This document shows positions 27,866-38,048 of a stretch of DNA of 38,399 bases, in pieces. This DNA is from Cyanobacteria bacterium SW_9_44_58. Its GTDB lineage: Bacteria > Cyanobacteriota > Cyanobacteriia > Cyanobacteriales > Rubidibacteraceae. Under the pieces are notes generated by a model that did not search any database, was not told where the DNA came from, and saw only the letters and a program-made list of their open reading frames with translations. The stretch spans positions 1 to 38,399 of the forward strand of contig PXPI01000093.1 of assembly GCA_003021905.1 (NCBI GenBank). Direction: 5' to 3'. How positions within the stretch are numbered: the first letter of the stretch is position 1; every line of letters starts with the position of its first letter. A program made the position numbers and the translations under genes.

Positions 27866-30800
27866 ATGGCTTTTGCTTCAGTTATTCGCACGCTGGCGCG
27901 ATCGCGCTTAACACAAGAACTTCTCCAAAGTCTCTTTTCCAATCACACGCTACAACTAAGCGGCATTTCCCGCCTTCCCAAAGGACTCATTGCCTCTGCG
28001 TTTACCCAACATTGTTCTAATGACAATACAACCGGAGAAGCGTCTCACCTTGTCGTTATCTGTGCCACGTTAGAAGAAGCCGGGCGCTGGGCAACCCAGT
28101 TGCAAAGCATGAACTGGCAAACGGTTCAGTTTTATCCCACCTCAGAAGCGACTCCTTACGAACCGTTTAACCCAGAATCGGAGATGATCTGGGGACAAAT
28201 CCAAGTTTTATTAAACCTGACACAACAACCGAATTCTCCCACGGCCATTGTCGCTACCGAAAAAGCCCTGCAACCCCATTTGCCCCCACCAGAGTTTTTT
28301 TCCAAAACTTGTCTGTTTTTTCAAAAAGGCATGGCCTTAGAGAGTCAAACTCTTGACCGTCGCCTCACCGAACTGGGTTATGAACGTGTCTCTGTTGTCG
28401 AAACCGAAGGCCAATGGGCCCGTCGCGGGGATTTAGTGGATATTTTTCCCGTTACCTCCGAAGTTCCCATCCGCTTAGAATGGTTTGGGGATGAACTGGA
28501 ACAACTGCGAGAATTTGACCCTGTTAGCCAGCGTTCTCTTGATCAAATTGAAACCCTAACTTTAACACCCACTAGCTATTCTCCCCTCATTGCCCAGGGC
28601 ATTCAAGAACAGGGCAACTTGGATCGGTTTCAGTCGTTTCTGTCTCAGCAAGAACAAACGGCTTTCCATGAGGAACAAAAATATCCCGAAGGAATGGGGC
28701 GATTTTTCGGATTAGCTTATCCGCAACCGGCTTCCTTATTAAATTATCTTCCCCACAATACGTTGGTTGTCCTCGATGAACCCCATCAATGCAGCGCCCA
28801 CAGCGATCGCTGGCTGGAACATACCGAAGAAAAGTATCAAGAATTGTATCCCGGCCAACAACTGCCTCGCCTCCACACTGACTTAACCAGTTGTTTGCAA
28901 AACGCCCAATCCTTTTATCAGCTTCATGTTTCGGAACTGACTGAAGAAAACGACGATAGTGTCAATCTTGCCAGCCGCGCCGTTCCTGTAACCCCGCACC
29001 AGTTTGCCAAACTGGCAGAAATTATCCGCGGGCAACGGGAAATTTACAGTGGAATTACCCTGCAAAATTACGACACGTGGATTGTTTCCGCCCAACCCTC
29101 GCGATCGGTTTCTCTGTTGCAAGAACACGATTGTCCCGCGCAATTTGTTCCCAATCCCCGCGACTATCCGGCAATTGACAAATTGCACCGCGATAACACT
29201 GCCGTTGCTGTCAAATATTCCGGTTTAGCGGAACTGGAAGGCTTTGTTCTTCCCACATTCCGCATTGCGGTTGTCACTGACAGAGAATTTTTCGGGCAAC
29301 ATGTTTTAACCACCCCCAGCTATATTCGCAAACGCCGCCGGGCAACCTCCAAACAAGTCGATCTCAACAAACTGCGTCCCGGTGACTATGTGGTACACCG
29401 GCAACATGGCGTGGGGAAATTCTTAAAACTGGAAAGTTGGGAAACCCGGGAATATCTTCTAGTTCAATATGCCGATGGCTTGCTGCGGGTTCCGGCAGAC
29501 AGTTTAGAAGCCCTCTCGCGGTATCGGTATCTGGGAGAAGGGAAACCCCAACTGAATAAAATGTCGGGGAAAGCCTGGCAAAATACCAAAAACAAGGTTG
29601 AGAAAGCGGTTAAAAAAGTCGCCATCGACCTCCTGGATTTATACGCCAGGCGATCGCAGCTATCCGGCTATGCCTATCCCGAAGATACCCACTGGCAAGA
29701 AGAATTGGAAGATTCCTTTCCTTATCAGCCCACCCCGGATCAGTTAAAAGCGGTTCAGGATGTGAAACGGGATTTGGAAAGCGATCAGCCCATGGATCGC
29801 CTGATCTGCGGTGATGTGGGATTTGGCAAGACCGAAGTGGCCATTCGCGCCATTTTCAAAATTCTCATGTCGGGCAAACAGGTGGCCTTTCTTGCCCCGA
29901 CTACCGTTCTCACCCAACAGCATTATCATACTCTCAAGGAACGATTTGCCCCCTATCCCATCAACATTGGGCTGCTGAATCGGTTCCGCACCAGCAATGA
30001 ACGCAAAGATATCCTGAAACGTCTTGCTACCGGCGAATTGGATATTGTTGTGGGAACCCATCAACTCCTAAATAAAAGTGTCAAATACAAAGACTTAGGG
30101 ATGTTGGTGGTGGATGAAGAACAACGGTTTGGGGTCAATCAGAAAGAAAAAATCAAATCCATGAAGACATCGGTGGATGTGTTGACGCTGACAGCAACTC
30201 CCATTCCCCGCACTCTATATATGTCCCTGTCTGGGATTCGCGAGATGAGTCTCATTACCACGCCGCCCCCGTCTCGTCGCCCCATTAAAACGCATTTATC
30301 GCCCTATGACAGCGAAGTTATCCGCACCGCTATTCGCAATGAATTGGATCGCGGAGGGCAAGTCTTTTATGTGGTTCCCCGCGTAGAAGGCATTGAAGAA
30401 AGCGCCGCCAAAATCCGAGAAATGATTCCTGGGGCAAAAATCGCGATCGCGCATGGGCAAATGGAAGAAGGGGAACTAGAATCCACCATGCTAACCTTCA
30501 ATAACGGCGATGCCGATATCTTAGTCTGTACCACCCTTATTGAGTCCGGGTTGGATATTCCCCGCGTCAACACCATTATTGTGGAAGACTCGCAAAAATT
30601 TGGGTTATCCCAACTCTATCAGCTGCGAGGACGAGTGGGACGGTCTGGCATTCAAGCCCACGCCTGGTTGCTATATCCCAGACAAAGCAGTCTCAATGAT
30701 ACCGCTAAAAAACGGTTGCGGGCATTGCAAGAGTTTACTCAACTGGGGTCAGGCTATCAACTGGCCATGCGAGATTTAGAAATTCGCGGCGTTGGGGAAT

Positions 30801-31378
30801 TATTAGGGTCAAAACAGTCCGGCCAAATGAATGCAGTAGGCTTCGACTTGTATATGAGTATGTTGCAAGAAGCCATTCAAGAAGTTCAAGGAGAAGATAT
30901 TCCGCAAGTAGAAGATACTCAAATCGATCTCAACTTAACCGCCTTTATTCCCGGCAATTACATCACCGACATGGATCAGAAAATGGATGCCTATCGCACG
31001 GTTACTGCCGCCAACAGTAAGCAAGAATTAGACCAAATTGCCAAAGATTGGCGCGATCGCTATGGGGAATTGCCTGCCCCTGTTCAACAATTATTGCAAG
31101 TAATGGAATTAAAACAAATCACCAAGTCTCTTGGTTTTTCGCGCATTAAACCGGAAGGAAAACAACACGTTGCCCTGGAAACGCCCATGGAAGAACCGGC
31201 TTGGAAAAAACTGCAAGAACATCTGCCACAACACATTGCCTCCCGCTTTGTTTACAGCAAAGGCAAAGTAACGGTACGCGGCTTAGGGGTTCTGAAAACG
31301 CAACAGCAACTGGATAATTTAATTGGTTGGTTAGGCCAATTGCGGGAATCGTTAGAACAGGAACGCGCGATCGGGTAA
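27866..31378 (+). CDS. mfd: Transcription-repair coupling factor
   Basis: 1170 aa; [14 protein letters not shown] (RID), [104 protein letters not shown]. Confidence 0.98.
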   Translation: MAFASVIRTLARSRLTQELLQSLFSNHTLQLSGISRLPKGLIASAFTQHCSNDNTTGEASHLVVICATLEEAGRWATQLQSMNWQTVQFYPTSEATPYEPFNPESEMIWGQIQVLLNLTQQPNSPTAIVATEKALQPHLPPPEFFSKTCLFFQKGMALESQTLDRRLTELGYERVSVVETEGQWARRGDLVDIFPVTSEVPIRLEWFGDELEQLREFDPVSQRSLDQIETLTLTPTSYSPLIAQGIQEQGNLDRFQSFLSQQEQTAFHEEQKYPEGMGRFFGLAYPQPASLLNYLPHNTLVVLDEPHQCSAHSDRWLEHTEEKYQELYPGQQLPRLHTDLTSCLQNAQSFYQLHVSELTEENDDSVNLASRAVPVTPHQFAKLAEIIRGQREIYSGITLQNYDTWIVSAQPSRSVSLLQEHDCPAQFVPNPRDYPAIDKLHRDNTAVAVKYSGLAELEGFVLPTFRIAVVTDREFFGQHVLTTPSYIRKRRRATSKQVDLNKLRPGDYVVHRQHGVGKFLKLESWETREYLLVQYADGLLRVPADSLEALSRYRYLGEGKPQLNKMSGKAWQNTKNKVEKAVKKVAIDLLDLYARRSQLSGYAYPEDTHWQEELEDSFPYQPTPDQLKAVQDVKRDLESDQPMDRLICGDVGFGKTEVAIRAIFKILMSGKQVAFLAPTTVLTQQHYHTLKERFAPYPINIGLLNRFRTSNERKDILKRLATGELDIVVGTHQLLNKSVKYKDLGMLVVDEEQRFGVNQKEKIKSMKTSVDVLTLTATPIPRTLYMSLSGIREMSLITTPPPSRRPIKTHLSPYDSEVIRTAIRNELDRGGQVFYVVPRVEGIEESAAKIREMIPGAKIAIAHGQMEEGELESTMLTFNNGDADILVCTTLIESGLDIPRVNTIIVEDSQKFGLSQLYQLRGRVGRSGIQAHAWLLYPRQSSLNDTAKKRLRALQEFTQLGSGYQLAMRDLEIRGVGELLGSKQSGQMNAVGFDLYMSMLQEAIQEVQGEDIPQVEDTQIDLNLTAFIPGNYITDMDQKMDAYRTVTAANSKQELDQIAKDWRDRYGELPAPVQQLLQVMELKQITKSLGFSRIKPEGKQHVALETPMEEPAWKKLQEHLPQHIASRFVYSKGKVTVRGLGVLKTQQQLDNLIGWLGQLRESLEQERAIG

Positions 31379-31391
31379 CTCGAATTTAATT

Positions 31392-31580
31392 ATGAAAGTC
31401 CGTGAAGTGGTAAAACGATTAGCAACTGATGGTTGGTATTAAGCAAGAATAAAAGGGAGTCATCGAGTTTTCAAATATCCAACTAAACCTGGTATTGTTG
31501 TTGTTCCTGGCAATTCTAGCGATGATGTTGCAATTGGAACATTAAAAAGTATTTAGAGACAAGCGCAATTAGAGGATTAA
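31392..31580 (+). pseudogene. hicA: HicA-type toxin with two in-frame stop codons
   Basis: MKVREVVKRLATDGWY*ARIKGSHRVFKYPTKPGIVVVPGNSSDDVAIGTLKSI*RQAQLED. No frameshift needed. Confidence 0.85.
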
Positions 31581-31582
31581 AA

Positions 31583-31798
31583 ATGAAAGAATAGTATGTA
31601 ATTTTTGAATGGGCGGGAAATAATTATTCAGCTTATATCCCTGATTTACCAGGATGTATTTCCACTGGCAAAACTATCGAAGAAACCGAAACAAATATTA
31701 AAGAAGCGATTGAATTATATATTGACACTTTACAAGAAGATGGTCAACCGATTCCAGAACCTTCAATTAAAGCAAAACCTATTTATATTGGGAGTTAA
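31583..31798 (+). pseudogene. hicB: HicB-type antitoxin with an in-frame TAG at codon 4
   Basis: MKE*YVIFEWAGNNYSAYIPDLPGCISTGKTIEETETNIKEAIELYIDTLQEDGQPIPEPSIKAKPIYIGS. Confidence 0.85.
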
Positions 31799-31880
31799 TC
31801 AAGCATCATCAAGTTATAGCGCGATCGCGACAAAAAGGACAAAAAGGAAATAATAATCGAAACGATACTAGCTTTAAAGA

Positions 31881-31967
31881 CTGTTACTTGATACTTTAAT
31901 TGATGAGGTTGGTTTCTGGATTGATAGAGAACTTTACGCAGAAGTTTTAAAAGTTGCTGGTGAGTAA
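31881..31967 (+). pseudogene. C-terminal remnant of a PIN-domain (DUF3368-type) toxin
   Basis: LLLDTLIDEVGFWIDRELYAEVLKVAGE* resembles the C-terminus of DUF3368 proteins; an in-frame TAA lies just upstream. Confidence 0.55.
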
Positions 31968-31993
31968 TGTTGATTGGATTGCAAGTGTATTTT

Positions 31994-32544
31994 CTATCTG
32001 CACATAGCGCTACATAAGAAAATAATAATCAGCGCGATCGCGCAAAAATTTGCCACTTGGAGGGTGGCATCTAAATTGGCATCCTCTAAAATAATGGGAA
32101 CGCCCAAAGAGCGTGCTGTGTGGAGAAATCGGTGTTCGCAATCGCGCTCAATAACCACAACATCATGATTGTTTTCATGGAGATATGCCACAATGCGCAT
32201 CCCGATATTTCTCAAGCCGCAGATAATGTAGTTAGTGTCCATGAGTGGGCAGCCGCGCTGCATCCCAAAACTCCTTAAACCGATCCGGCTAACACTAAAC
32301 TTTGCGCCTCTTTGATGCCAGCTGCCATTAATGTGGAGCGCGATCGCGCATTGCCAATCAAAATATGTGGATCTTCCTCATACTCGGGCATATGATGCTC
32401 GCTAATCCCAACCCGCCAATAATAATCCTTGGCTTCATTGCAATCTCCTATTGCTAAGAATTGATGACAGTTGACAATACCTAGGGCGATTGCCGAAGGC
32501 AATAAGTTTGGTTGCATCGCGTTTTTAAAGTAAATAACCGGCAC
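31994..32544 (-). pseudogene. TrkA-N / RCK-type NAD-binding potassium channel protein remnant
   Basis: Two adjacent minus-strand fragments: IYFKNAMQPNLLPSAIALGIVNCHQFLAIGDCNEAKDYYWRVGI...ILIGNARSRSTLMAAGIKEAQSLVLAGSV, and MDTNYIICGLRNIGMRIVAYLHENNHDVVVIERDCEHRFLHTARSLGVPIILEDANLDATLQVAN. Confidence 0.65.
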
Positions 32545-32749
32545 TTGCCAGAGTAAACAAAATGAGCTATGATATATTGTTGGATTTATTTCCCAATTGA
32601 CTTGCTTGAAGGTTTGGAAATAACGACGGCTAGTTTTCTCGTAATACTAGTCTCTCACCCAAAGCGGAAATTTCTTTTCCAGGGTAGCTAAAAGAGCAAA
32701 TTCATGATAGCTTGAGACATAGTGTAAAAAATTGTAATAATTTTGAGTA

Positions 32750-32973
32750 CAGTTACAACTGGATTTGAACTGAATTCCTTTACGCGGTTTTCGTTATTCC
32801 CATCGTCAAGGTAACACGCGCAGAGAGAAGGAATGTAGGGACGCTTATTTGTTCAACAATCTGAGTTGGAATTAATGCTTCAACAAAAAAAACAATTAAT
32901 GGAACAAAATACAATAAAACTTTCTTTACTTTATTGCGATTCAAGTTCCTAAGTTTGAAATGAGTTGTAACTG
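32750..32973. mobile_element. Candidate MITE (224 bp) with TA-flanked terminal inverted repeats
   Basis: CAGTTACAACT (32750-32760) / AGTTGTAACTG (32963-32973), flanked by TA at 32748-32749 and 32974-32975, with further imperfect match inward. Confidence 0.5.
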
Positions 32974-33017
32974 TATTAAAAAGTTTTTGACCAGTCAAAT
33001 AATGTGAGGTATTTCTT

Positions 33018-33518
33018 ATGTCTGTACGTCTGTACGTGGGCAACTTACCAAAAGAGGCAGTAGAACGCGAACAATTGCAAGAAGTCTTTGGAGAAGACAG
33101 CGATTCCCTCTCTATTAAAGTTATTAAAGACCGAAAAACCGGGAATTGTAGAGGGTTTGCCTTTGTTACGGCGCCTAATGATGAAATGGCAGACCAAATT
33201 ATTGAAAAATATAATGGTCAAACCTTCAAAGAAAATGCTTTAAAGATTGAAAAAGCCCTTCCTCGCAATAAAAATAAAGGAGAAGGGAACAATTCCAATC
33301 AAGAGCAAGAAAGTTCCTCGGAAGGACGCAGTTCCCGCCCCAATAAGCAGAAGAATAAAGACAATGCTCCCAGCAACAAACGACGGGGCAAAAATAATAA
33401 AAAATCGAAACAGCCTGCTGCTAGTAAAAGCAATAATAATACTGCAACGCAACCTGATCCTCGCTGGGCAGATGAATTAGCAAAACTCAAAGAAATGTTA
33501 AGTTCTGTCGAAAAATAG
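33018..33518 (+). CDS. RRM-domain RNA-binding protein with Asn/Ser/Lys-rich linker
   Basis: RNP2 LYVGNLP and RNP1 CRGFAFVTA; C-terminal DPRWADELAKLKEMLSSVEK. Confidence 0.93.
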   Translation: MSVRLYVGNLPKEAVEREQLQEVFGEDSDSLSIKVIKDRKTGNCRGFAFVTAPNDEMADQIIEKYNGQTFKENALKIEKALPRNKNKGEGNNSNQEQESSSEGRSSRPNKQKNKDNAPSNKRRGKNNKKSKQPAASKSNNNTATQPDPRWADELAKLKEMLSSVEK

Positions 33519-33581
33519 CGACTTATTAAAAATTGCGATTTTAGGGAGATATCCAATTTCAAAGGTATCTCCTTTTTTTGC

Positions 33582-35381
33582 TTAAGAATGATCGGAACGA
33601 TTGCCATTTTCTGAAGACTGATCTGTCAACCAACCGGACAAATGAGTTGATAATTGAGTGAGAGATTGCGTTAATTCCGGCGTTAATTCTACTGGCAAAT
33701 TGCCGCTGCGGAGGTGGATATCTTGTTGCGGGAAGGGAATTTTGATACCTTTTTCTTGGAACAATTGATAAATTGAAAAATAGAGATCGCTTTTAATTTG
33801 AAACTGTTTGCGAGGTTCAGAAATCCAGGCCAACAAGTCAAAATCTAAGGAACTGTTGCCAAACTCTAAAAAGAATACATTGGGAGGGGGAATCGACAAG
33901 ACATCCGAGTGTTCATTAGCAACCTCCAGCAACGCGCGGCGAACCACTTCCAGATTCGATCCATAAGCGACTCCTACCCGAATTCGCAACCGAGAAATGG
34001 GGCTGCGATGACTCCAATTCACTACTTCTGTTTCTAAGAACCGAGAGTTGGGTACAATAACAGAAACGCGATCGAGGGTAGTAATCTCTGTGCTGCGAAC
34101 ACTAATATGTTCTACTGTCCCGACAAATTCCCCCACCTCAACAAAATCGCCGGCTTGAATGGGATGCTCAAAAATTAAGACTAAGCCGCTGACAAATTCC
34201 TTCGCAATGCCTTGAATGCCTAAACCGATTCCTACCCCCAATACCCCGGCAAAAACAGTTAATGAGCTAAGATCTAAGCCCCAAATCTGCAATAAAACCA
34301 GTGCCCCAATGAAAACAAAGCTATAGTTTGCTATGAGGGCAATGGTTTCTTGCGCCGCGCGGCTTAATCCCGTCAGACTCAACACGCGCAGTCTTAAAAC
34401 TCGTTTAATGCTTTGTGCCACAATAAATAGCACACTAAACAGCGCAATTAGGATAATTAAATCCAGAACCGAATAAGCATTATCGCCTAACGGAAATAAA
34501 TCAGAGGTGAGGCTGTAAATGAAAGTATCGCGAAATTGACGACTGAGATGGCGCGTTTGGGGAAAAAGGGTGCTGATATAACCTAAAGCAATGAGAATAA
34601 TGACACCGCGTAGGAAGTTTAAAAATACTTGAAAGGCTATAAACTGGGTATTGGAACCGGATAGGGGTTGGGAGTGAGAACCGCTGCTGGAATGATTCTC
34701 CGAGTCTTTTAAGAAAGGGTTAATCCAACGCTCGCAAATTATCCCGATTCCCCAAATCAATAAGCCGGCTATTAAGATAGTTGCTAGCGACACTAGGATG
34801 GCTTGCAATAAATAGTCCCAACGCCGCTCTTTTTTTGCCTGTCTGAGCGCATTTTGCAATTTGGTTTTCCAAATGGCGGCTTGTTGTTCTAATTCTAAAT
34901 TGATGCCCTGGGTTGTATCTTCAGGCGTTACGGAAAGCAAGTAATTCCCATTTACTTTCAATACTGGAAGGCGTTGGCTAGTATCCACCTCAACTCGAAT
35001 GGGGGATTGTTTTCCTTCTATTAGTTGGAAATTGTTTTGAATAATGCGATTTAAGGTGCGATTTGCGTCTTCGGCTCGCTCTTGTGCCGAAAATTGACCT
35101 GAGCCTGTCACTTGAAAGACCGCTTGACCATCAACCAAAATGGGAGCGGTTTCCTTGGTTTGTCCCCAAGCCGGTAAGATAAATAGACAACAACTGAGGG
35201 TAACAACACAAACACTTAATAAAACAGATAAGACGCGATCGCGAAACTTCATAAGAAATTGTTTTATTGACCGGATTTGACAGGTAAAGGCGTAGAGGAG
35301 GAAGGATTGCTTGATTCTTTCCCCAGCATCTTTGGCTTCAGATACAAGTTTTCCACTAAGGTAGCGCCGCCTGCCACCCAA
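33582..35381 (-). CDS. MscS family mechanosensitive ion channel
   Basis: LTVFAGVLGVGIGLGIQGIAKEFVSGLVLIFEHPIQAGDFVEVGEFVGTVEHISVRSTEITTLDRVSVIVPNSRFLETEVVNWS. Confidence 0.94.
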   Translation of the reverse strand: MGGRRRYLSGKLVSEAKDAGERIKQSFLLYAFTCQIRSIKQFLMKFRDRVLSVLLSVCVVTLSCCLFILPAWGQTKETAPILVDGQAVFQVTGSGQFSAQERAEDANRTLNRIIQNNFQLIEGKQSPIRVEVDTSQRLPVLKVNGNYLLSVTPEDTTQGINLELEQQAAIWKTKLQNALRQAKKERRWDYLLQAILVSLATILIAGLLIWGIGIICERWINPFLKDSENHSSSGSHSQPLSGSNTQFIAFQVFLNFLRGVIILIALGYISTLFPQTRHLSRQFRDTFIYSLTSDLFPLGDNAYSVLDLIILIALFSVLFIVAQSIKRVLRLRVLSLTGLSRAAQETIALIANYSFVFIGALVLLQIWGLDLSSLTVFAGVLGVGIGLGIQGIAKEFVSGLVLIFEHPIQAGDFVEVGEFVGTVEHISVRSTEITTLDRVSVIVPNSRFLETEVVNWSHRSPISRLRIRVGVAYGSNLEVVRRALLEVANEHSDVLSIPPPNVFFLEFGNSSLDFDLLAWISEPRKQFQIKSDLYFSIYQLFQEKGIKIPFPQQDIHLRSGNLPVELTPELTQSLTQLSTHLSGWLTDQSSENGNRSDHS

Positions 35382-36373
35382 GGAGGAACAATTAATGCTC
35401 CTAAAATGCCTAAAACTTGTGCGCCGCCGATAACCGCAAGGAGTTGATAAAGGGGATGGAGACGAACAGTATTTCCCACCAGCAGCGGATCAAGCACATA
35501 GGTTTCCACATTTTGAATCACCACAAACAACAATAACACCCATAATACTGTCCATCCGCCATTGGCCGTAGCAACAATTACTGCGGGAATCGCTCCTAAA
35601 ACAGGACCAAAAAAGGGAATTAAATTGGTAATGCCCGCGATCGCGCCTAAACCAAGGGCAAACTCGGAAATGCCGAGGATTCTTAAACTAATGGTAATGA
35701 CAACCCCTAAAATCGCGGAAACGAGTACGCGCCCTTGAATATAACCTCCCATGCGTTGGGCAACGGGATGAACCTGCGTTTCTAACTGCGCATCCCAGGG
35801 AGAAGGAATTAAATTAATCATCCCTCGAATCAAACGCCGGGAACCGGACAGCATATAACCCGACAAAACAATTGCCAGAATCACACTGACAAATCCGCCA
35901 ATAATCCCTCGCGTAACGCCATAAGAGCGTACCAATAACTGTTGGCTAGACCGAATCAGCCAACTGGTTAGGGCTTTGGTATCAAAAAGGCGATTGATGG
36001 GATCCAAAGTCTCGGCATCTGTCACGCCAAAGCGCAGCGCTAAATCTTGGGCAAGGAGGCGCAACGTTTCCAAATAACTGGGCAGTTTGCGAATTAACCG
36101 TTGAATCTGCTCAACAACGGTGGGACCAATAAGGACGCCGGCACCGGTAAATCCAGCAATTAGTACCAGATACACAAAAATAACCGCTAAAAAGCGAGGA
36201 AGTCCCAGCCTTTCGGCAGCATTAACCGTTGGCGCAAGCGCCGAGGCTAATACAATAGAAATCATTAAAACAATGATCAGACTTTGTAATTGCCATAATA
36301 AAACCCCAGCAAAAAAAAGGACGCCCGTAAGAATTAAAGTAAAATTTGAGATGACAACACGTTGCTGAGACAT
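35264..36373 (-). CDS. AI-2E family transporter
   Basis: Multi-TM; YIQGRVLVSAILGVVITISLRILGISEFALGLGAIAGITNLIPFFGPVLGAIPAVIVA...QNVETYVLDPLLVGNTVRLHPLYQLLAVIGG. Confidence 0.93.
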   Translation of the reverse strand: MSQQRVVISNFTLILTGVLFFAGVLLWQLQSLIIVLMISIVLASALAPTVNAAERLGLPRFLAVIFVYLVLIAGFTGAGVLIGPTVVEQIQRLIRKLPSYLETLRLLAQDLALRFGVTDAETLDPINRLFDTKALTSWLIRSSQQLLVRSYGVTRGIIGGFVSVILAIVLSGYMLSGSRRLIRGMINLIPSPWDAQLETQVHPVAQRMGGYIQGRVLVSAILGVVITISLRILGISEFALGLGAIAGITNLIPFFGPVLGAIPAVIVATANGGWTVLWVLLLFVVIQNVETYVLDPLLVGNTVRLHPLYQLLAVIGGAQVLGILGALIVPPWVAGGATLVENLYLKPKMLGKESSNPSSSTPLPVKSGQ

Positions 36374-36446
36374 TGCACAAGTAAAAATTAGGAAACGACT
36401 TTGGATTATAGTTTATCTTGTGAGTAACGGTTTCATCTTAGCTGCT

Positions 36447-37115
36447 ATGACTCTCGAACAACTGCAATTACCTAGTTTTAAGAATTCTACGCTTTGGGAA
36501 AAAGCTTTGACCCATCGCTCTTACGTTAATGAAAATCCCGATGTGGAAGAAGACAACGAACGTCTGGAGTTTTTAGGAGATGCGGTTTTAGGATTTTTGG
36601 TGGGAAAGCTGTTATATCAAACCTATCCCCAAATGCGAGAGGGGGAACTCTCTCGCCTGCGATCGCGCTTAGTCAATAACGAACATCAACTGGCCGAATT
36701 TGCCCTTCATTTAAATCTGGATCGATACTTATACTTGGGAAAAGGCGCAGAAAAAGACGACACCCGCCAAAATCCGGAAGTGCTCAGCGATACCATGGAA
36801 GCTGTCATTGGCGCTTATTTTCTCGATTCCGGACTGGAAGCGGTACAAGAATTTATCGAACCGTTCTTTGCTTCCATTGCCGAAGAAGTGACTGCCACCT
36901 CACAACTGGATGAAAATTATAAAGGGCGTTTGCAAGAATGGGCTTTAGCCTATTTTGGCGAAATTCCTCGCTATTTTATTGTGAAAGAAACGGGCCAAGA
37001 TCATGCCAAAGAATTTACCGCAGAAGTTCGCATTGGCGATCAAGTTTATGGGGTTGGTGTGGGAGAAAGTAAGAAAACTGCCGAAAAAAGAGCTGCCAAA
37101 GCAGCACTTAACTAG
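36447..37115 (+). CDS. rnc: Ribonuclease III (start 36447 ATG or 36420 GTG)
   Basis: ALTHRSYVNENPDVEEDNERLEFLGDAVLGFLVGKLLY, SDTMEAVIGAYFLDSG, DYKGRLQEW-like NYKGRLQEWA, dsRBD KKTAEKRAAKAAL. Confidence 0.95.
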   Translation: MTLEQLQLPSFKNSTLWEKALTHRSYVNENPDVEEDNERLEFLGDAVLGFLVGKLLYQTYPQMREGELSRLRSRLVNNEHQLAEFALHLNLDRYLYLGKGAEKDDTRQNPEVLSDTMEAVIGAYFLDSGLEAVQEFIEPFFASIAEEVTATSQLDENYKGRLQEWALAYFGEIPRYFIVKETGQDHAKEFTAEVRIGDQVYGVGVGESKKTAEKRAAKAALN

Positions 37116-37130
37116 TCGTTTTGGGTAAAA

Positions 37131-37168
37131 AGCTCCCTTCAGGGGTCTTTGATTTGAAGGGAGTAGCT
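37131..37168. terminator. Hairpin in the convergent gap between rnc and the DUF2267 gene
   Basis: CTCCCTTCA...TGAAGGGAG stem (37133-37141 / 37155-37163) with AGCT extensions. Confidence 0.55.
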
Positions 37169-37256
37169 CACTAACTAACCAGTGACCACTCAATTCAAAC
37201 AACCGAAATATTCTAGGATTGATTCAGACCGGTTACTGGTTTTTCATCAGCATTAA

Positions 37257-38048
37257 TTATGCTTTTTCCCAAATTTGGCGGATTTTCCCCGGTAAGGTTT
37301 CCGCTATTTCTTGAACACGCTGTTGCGATAATTCATCCTTAGTCGCTGAAAAAACAGCATAAAGCACTGTTTCTGGATCGATTCCCCGTTGCAATCCTCC
37401 TTCTTGGCGAATGCGGAATAAAAAGGTTTCGTCTTTAATATTTAGAACTGGGCGAATGCGGCTTAATAAGGCAACAATGGGATTGGTATCTTGCCACAAC
37501 TGGGAAATGTCATCTTGCAAAGATTGATTATCGCTGGGAACGGCTTGTTCCCCTTGCAATTCTTCCGCTACCCGAGTCGAGGTTTCAGTGGTCATGACAT
37601 CGCGCATGGTACGAAACACGACTTCAGTAACATCTCGGGCATCAAAAATATCTTCCAATTCTGCTTTGATCTTCACTTTTTCTAAAAAGGGTTGGTTTTC
37701 AGAAGTAACGGGTGAAGCGGGACCCTGTTTTAAAGTTTCGGGTTTGTTGTCTTTCATTTTTTGCAAAAATTGTTTTCCTTTTTCGGTTAGGTTTGCTTTT
37801 TTAAATTCAATGGTGTGGGGATCAAAAACGTTTTGCGTTGCGTAAGCGCTTCCTTCAAATTCTGCGTCAATATAGCCTTCTTGACTAAGATAATCCAAAT
37901 GGCCCAACAAATTGGCTTGCGTCATTTCACGGCCGGCGAAGTCAGCTTCCGTAAAAGAAATGTCCTTTGCTTGTTTATTTTCGTTGCTGGAGTGAGCGAT
38001 TTTTTCCAGTAAGATATACAGAATATCTTCTCGTAAAGCAATTGTCAT
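37257..38048 (-). CDS. DUF2267-domain protein with N-terminal winged-helix-like region
   Basis: C-terminal EGGLQRGIDPETVLYAVFSATKDELSQQRVQEIAETLPGKIRQIW; N-terminal REMTQANLLGHLDYLSQEGYIDAEFEG...LTEKGKQFL. Confidence 0.8.
   Translation of the reverse strand: MTIALREDILYILLEKIAHSSNENKQAKDISFTEADFAGREMTQANLLGHLDYLSQEGYIDAEFEGSAYATQNVFDPHTIEFKKANLTEKGKQFLQKMKDNKPETLKQGPASPVTSENQPFLEKVKIKAELEDIFDARDVTEVVFRTMRDVMTTETSTRVAEELQGEQAVPSDNQSLQDDISQLWQDTNPIVALLSRIRPVLNIKDETFLFRIRQEGGLQRGIDPETVLYAVFSATKDELSQQRVQEIAETLPGKIRQIWEKA

Noticed and set aside
32780-33043. ORF 32780-33043 (-) as a real membrane peptide
   Set aside because: It lies inside the candidate MITE, overlaps the start of the RRM gene antisense, and has no recognisable family.
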